Assembly (NCBI GenBank): GCA_935421135.1
Contig: OW285188.1
Span: forward strand, 9,714,733-9,778,732
Direction of reading: 5' to 3'
Source: Bugulina stolonifera
Lineage: Eukaryota; Bryozoa; Gymnolaemata; Cheilostomatida; Bugulidae
DNA: 64,000 bases
Below, in pieces: positions 59,973 through 64,000 of this stretch. Under the pieces are notes generated by a model. It saw nothing but the letters and a program-made list of their open reading frames with translations. It did not search any database and had not been told where the DNA came from. The position numbers were made by a program, and so were the translations under genes. Every line of letters begins with the position of its first letter. Positions within the stretch are counted from its first letter, which is position 1.

Positions 59973-61279
59973 CTATACTGCTCATGGCAGACATGGCTTC
60001 CACCGTGAAATACTAATTGCCTATGTGCAATCTAATACGCCTCGCCATCCCTCAGACATTGAATATTGAGTTAGTTTTCACTCTTGGCTCCACGCATGGT
60101 TCAAAAGAATCAAATGTTTCTTATTAGTGTATTATTATACCATGTAGCTTACACAATGTAACGCCTATGCTATTTATTCAGAATATCGGTAATATAGTCC
60201 AGATGTTCATCAGGTATTACTAATTTGTCTCCATAAACAAGTTAAAAGCACTTGTAAATGTCTGAGTTTATTGAGTATTCCAAATCATTCAGATTCTTTA
60301 TAAAATCTATTTTCAAATACTTAAAAAATTTTAAAATACACGCAAAGTAAAACATAACAGTAAATACTTGAGCATATTTACTTTAAATGTACCAACAAAC
60401 AAATGCAAGAATTTAAAAATAAATTTGTATACAATTCTATTATACATGTATATACACACTATAAATAAAATAATATATGATAGTAGATAGTAATACCAAG
60501 TCAGGTCTTTTAAATATTTCTCCAGTTTCAAAGGAATACTTCCAGGTCTCTCCTAAAATAACAAGAATGTCCTGTGAGTATGCAGGTGTAAGCCAATACT
60601 TCTAGTTAATAGCTCACACAAACTCAAACCTAAGGCAGAGCTCAGTTAGAATACCCTCCAGGTACCAAGTGATGAGTACAGGAGCAAATGTGAATAATTT
60701 GGTTGGAGTTATCTTTCTGTTCCACAGAAGACAGGTAACTCCCATTAAGGGCTCACTATCCTGTATTACACGTATACAGTTCCAGCAGAGTAGATCAACA
60801 AGGCCCTTTAGCATTATATACTTATAGAAAATGAATTTACATAAATTTAGCATAATGAAGATTGGGCATTTGACCGAGCACTTTTGCAACAAAGTCTAAA
60901 GGTCAATAATATTCAATTTCCACCATACATACACCCAGTCCCCAAAAAATATGATAGCTACACAATTGTATGAACTATATAACCATCATCTCATTTTAGT
61001 AGCAATTTATGGATACTGCAGAATTATGAAAAATTCAAATTCTAAATAATTGGCACAACTTTCCTGCAAACAGACCAACAAGAAGTTTGATAGTTGAGAT
61101 CTACGAGGAGATTAAACTGTTACCAGTGGTGTGCTACCTCATCAGCACATAGTGCAGTTTACTTGCAGTGGATACATCAAATATGATATATAATGACTGA
61201 ACATACCAGGTGACCAACTCAAAGTCATACATACAAGCATAGACTAGGTAGACGTTGTGTAGAGATAGTAAAAACATAC
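59973..61279. other. Spacer between GTPase B and MZT2
   Basis: AT-rich. It should contain the GTPase B 3' UTR and the 3' end of MZT2 (possibly another coding exon: a splice-like acceptor ATTTTAG precedes GAGAGACCTGG on the minus strand at about 60557). Otherwise nothing recognisable. Confidence 0.4.
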
Positions 61280-61840
61280 ATGTGTGACGCTCCCCTTGTC
61301 TGGTCCGCAACTTGTGTGGTTTTTGGGCTTCATGACACATTTTCTTTAACATTTCTACGATTGCTTTTGGTTGAATATTCAGTTTCAATAAATTGAGAAG
61401 TATTCTACAACAAAAATAGTAAGTTTAAACTGTTAGTTAATATGCAAGTATTGGGTAATGAACAAATAAAAATTTTGAAATGTATTTTACAAAAGTGAGA
61501 TCGAGGAATATAGTAGCCTACGAGTTACCAGAAAAAAGTATCATATTATTGTATTATAATTTATTATTGTATTATTGCCAAGTGCAGCAGATATAAATTC
61601 TAGCCTTTGCTGTCTGGTAATTGTACAAATAATTAAATATGATGTGCATTATACAAGACTACGGTTATAAAAATGGTATATAGGTCAATATAGCCCTAGC
61701 ATATATTATATAGTTATAGTTTCATACTTGAATACTCTTGGGTAGATTGTTACACCAGCCAGCACTGTCAGTTCATGTAGCTCTGTTTCTTCAACACTAA
61801 AATCAAAACTGCTGGTCAAAGCAAATGTGCTGGTCTCCAT
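61280..61840 (-). CDS. MZT2: MOZART2 (mitotic-spindle organizing protein 2)
   Basis: Two exons on the minus strand: 61840-61728 (ATG at 61840) and 61404-61280, joined in phase 2. The protein reads VEETELHELTVLAGVTIYPRVF then KILLNLLKLNIQPKAIVEML and KKMCHEAQK. This matches the MOZART2 core (EEMELYELAQAAG, DPDVFKILVDLLKLNVAPLA, FQMLKSMC). MZT2 is a small subunit associated with gamma-tubulin complexes at centrosomes and spindles (family knowledge). The 3' end is unresolved. After the donor at 61279 (phase 1) the nearest plausible acceptor, at about 60557, gives an immediate TGA. That would make a protein of about 79 residues, shorter than vertebrate MZT2 but retaining the whole conserved helical core. 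Confidence 0.87.
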
Positions 61841-63430
61841 GGTTACTGTAACAACAAACCAAAGCATTATAATTATATAACTTATATAATAATAGAGGGT
61901 TAACATTCTACCTTTACTGAATGGCTCAATCAAACATATCATGTTAGTATTTGATAGTCTTGAAAAATAAATCACTGATTACTGGTATTGGTCATATGTT
62001 TGCAGGAGTAGACAACCCCCAGCAGTCCATGGGTAGGGATTAGGTCCAGCTAATAGTAATTCAATTTATTTGGCAGCAATATGACTATTTAGTAACTTTA
62101 GGTCAAACTCTAGACGTAATTATTTATAGGGTAGTACATAAACCAAAATACTATTATGGGGCTACTTTTTTAACACTTTGAAGTCTGACAGCCAGAACAT
62201 TATGTCCAACCCCGGTGGCTAGGCGCTTTTTTAAACATTTTTTAAACTTTAAAACATCATTACTCAACACAGGTGACACCACTCATATCAATCTCCATAT
62301 TTTCTGAAAGCCGAGTCTCTGCTCTTTCTAATTATACCAAACATGATAGATTCACTAGCCATTGAACTTTCTCACAAGCAGGACAAATCTGCAAATATTT
62401 TGATGTTTTGACAATTTTTTTTGTTATTGTGTGTAGCTGAGCTCAGATAGTAAAAGCATAAAAAATTTCACAAATTATGCACCAAAACCATTATATAACG
62501 TTGTAGGAGCTTTCATCATAAGTGTGGTCTGACCTTACAGCTCTTTGACTCTTATTTTCGTTCTTTCACTTCTAGATAGCATTCATGGATGGCTCTACTA
62601 GCTACATGTAACTCTATGTCTACTAAAATTACTAGTGCAGGTTGGATTGTTATCGGAGTTAGTTAATCTCTTTGCTATTGGGTAATTGAGAAAAGTGGCT
62701 ATTTTTGTTGGCCAGAATATATCTTATTTAAACTAATTAAATTCCAGCTTGAGAGTTCACAACCTGCAAACTCGTTGCTAGCCACTGAAAGGAGGCAAGG
62801 CCAAACGGGTTGTCAGACTCCACAGTGCTAAATCCAGGGACGTAGTTCTAGGAGGAGAGAGGTACTGCCTCCTAGTAAGCAAAACAAAGTGGTCTGATAG
62901 GTCTATCCATTGTCTTTAAAATTTTATCCACGATTACATTCCATTATTTGACACCCATCCCCTCCTCTCACTCCTATACACTTTAGTCTTCCCAACAATT
63001 CCAATAGACCCATGCCTCTCATAACCTAGTATTGGGTCATGCCCACGCAGGCTGGCTGGAATTCTACCTGTATTAACCATCACTGCTGCTGGCATACTTT
63101 TCTAATCTGCTTATAACTTTCTTACTATTGAACTATTAGAAAAATACAAACATCCTAGGGTCTAACTAATCATATCTAATTTATTTAGGCTTGGCAGTTT
63201 GCAAAACGGAAATTAAATAGAATCTTTCTTTAATCTGGACCTCTGCCTTTGAAGAAATAGTATGCTCTTGGATTTTGATAAAGGGAGCGCCTCAGTGTTA
63301 CAATTCGTTTAGACAGTAATTTAGATTTCACAGCATACTGCTGTTTTTGAACACTATGGATATTTATTTATAGCGATGTGTCCATTGGTTTCTTGTGATT
63401 TTCATTATGTTAATCAATTTTGTTCTTTGT
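61841..63430. other. Spacer right of MZT2
   Basis: No supported gene. 62140-63300 is more mixed in composition than the rest of the window and may be old repeat sequence, but I could not define ends. Confidence 0.4.
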
Positions 63431-63439
63431 GCACACGCT

Positions 63440-63895
63440 TATCGGGTAGAGTAGGCGGCAGGAAGCTCTTGTGGTATCTATGTGTCAAAGGAGCCATTGA
63501 GACAGGTTCACCTCTTGCAGCTGATCGAGTAGTCATGACAGTATAGGTTCTGTCATTTATGATCTCATCATACATGGAGGTCAGATCATCATGCCTGCCT
63601 GTGTTCGTTCTTTAGTATCTTTGTCAACAGGGAGAATCTATGGTTTCTCCACCGTATCGTGAGGTCTTACAATACTAGCACAGGATAGTTTTGGTTACAC
63701 TCTCTAAAGAGAGAGTGTAACCAAAGCTATCTTATGCTAGAGCGTTTCTAGTCTCTTCCTCTTAGGTTGCCATGGAAATTGACTGCTTTGTTCTGTACTT
63801 GTTCCAGTTGTTCTATTTGGTTTTTTTTAGTGCAGGACCCCAGATGCAGTTAGCATATTGAGTCATATCCATATGAATCAATGATGTATATTCAT
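63440..63895 (-). pseudogene. Decayed LINE reverse transcriptase C-terminus
   Basis: On the minus strand, pieces in order but in different frames resemble the end of non-LTR (CR1/Jockey-like) reverse transcriptases. These are QYANCIWGPALKK (from about 63876), NQIEQLEQVQNKAVNF then HGNLRGRD, LTIRWRNHRFSLLTKILKNE, and TTRSAARGEP...THRYHKSFLP (to about 63460). Family tails typically show 'EYAS.IWSP', 'LE.VQ.RA.RF', 'R..L..LYKI' and 'Y..SFFPRT.. WN'. At least two frameshifts (one at an A8 run near 63827) and stops mark it as dead. A 31-bp foldback (63675-63740) interrupts it. Confidence 0.65.
63675..63740. repeat. Foldback inside the LINE remnant
   Basis: 31-bp arms (63675-63705 and 63710-63740) with three mismatches around a 4-base loop; the inner 13 pairs (GGTTACACTCTCT) are perfect. 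Outer ends are CTAGCA/TGCTAG. Confidence 0.8.
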
Positions 63896-64000
63896 ATTCA
63901 TACATTATATTGATTTGATTACCAATATCAATTCCAATCCATCCAACTCCTTATTGAATTGACCGAAATTTGGGTTTACTTCACGGTATAAAGCATGGAG

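Noticed and set aside
60180..60240. Second hammerhead (minus strand CTGATGAAC)
   Set aside because: No GAAA box and no stem II at the required distance; only the first word matches.

Overview
The window is nuclear DNA from an animal: AT-rich, with spliced genes (GT-AG introns, mostly 0.1-4 kb), a Wnt ligand, SIRT6, OSBP, the SNARE USE1, centriole/cilium proteins (CCDC92, MOZART2, a SAXO5/TEX45-like protein), many small repeats and non-autonomous transposons. Compact spacing, short introns and the divergent Wnt suggest a non-bilaterian animal, most likely a demosponge. That placement is inference, not proof. Exon models were built by hand from splice sites, reading-frame phase and recalled family sequences. 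Layout, left to right: the C-terminal end of a nuclear regulator, possibly CHD6-9-like (84-1453, +); CCDC92 (2465-4806, -) with a hAT-like element in intron 1; a repeat/AT-rich spacer; SIRT6 (7382-11327, +); a 6 kb spacer containing a hammerhead self-cleaving ribozyme (14475-14540, -); a complete Wnt (17271-26349, +); USE1 (27379-32082, -), divergent from a SAXO5/TEX45-like microtubule protein (33044-36057, +); an 8-bp-TSD transposon (37341-37929); complete OSBP (38243-44873, +); a CAP/GAPR-1-like gene (45929-49965, -) with a probable solo LTR in its large intron; two tandem paralogous atypical small GTPases (51949-53505 and 58342-59972, +); MOZART2 (61280-61840, -); and a decayed LINE reverse transcriptase at the right edge. 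The genes are not an operon and form no single pathway. Four touch microtubule, centriole or cilium biology (CCDC92, SAXO5-like, MZT2) or membrane contact and trafficking (USE1, OSBP, the GTPases), but their adjacency is probably incidental. The most notable items are the hammerhead ribozyme; an OSBP intron in which the 3' splice site has been tandemly copied 12 times at exactly 33 bp; and the GTPase pair, which combines Rab-like and Rho-like motifs, lacks the switch-I threonine and ends in C-x3-C.
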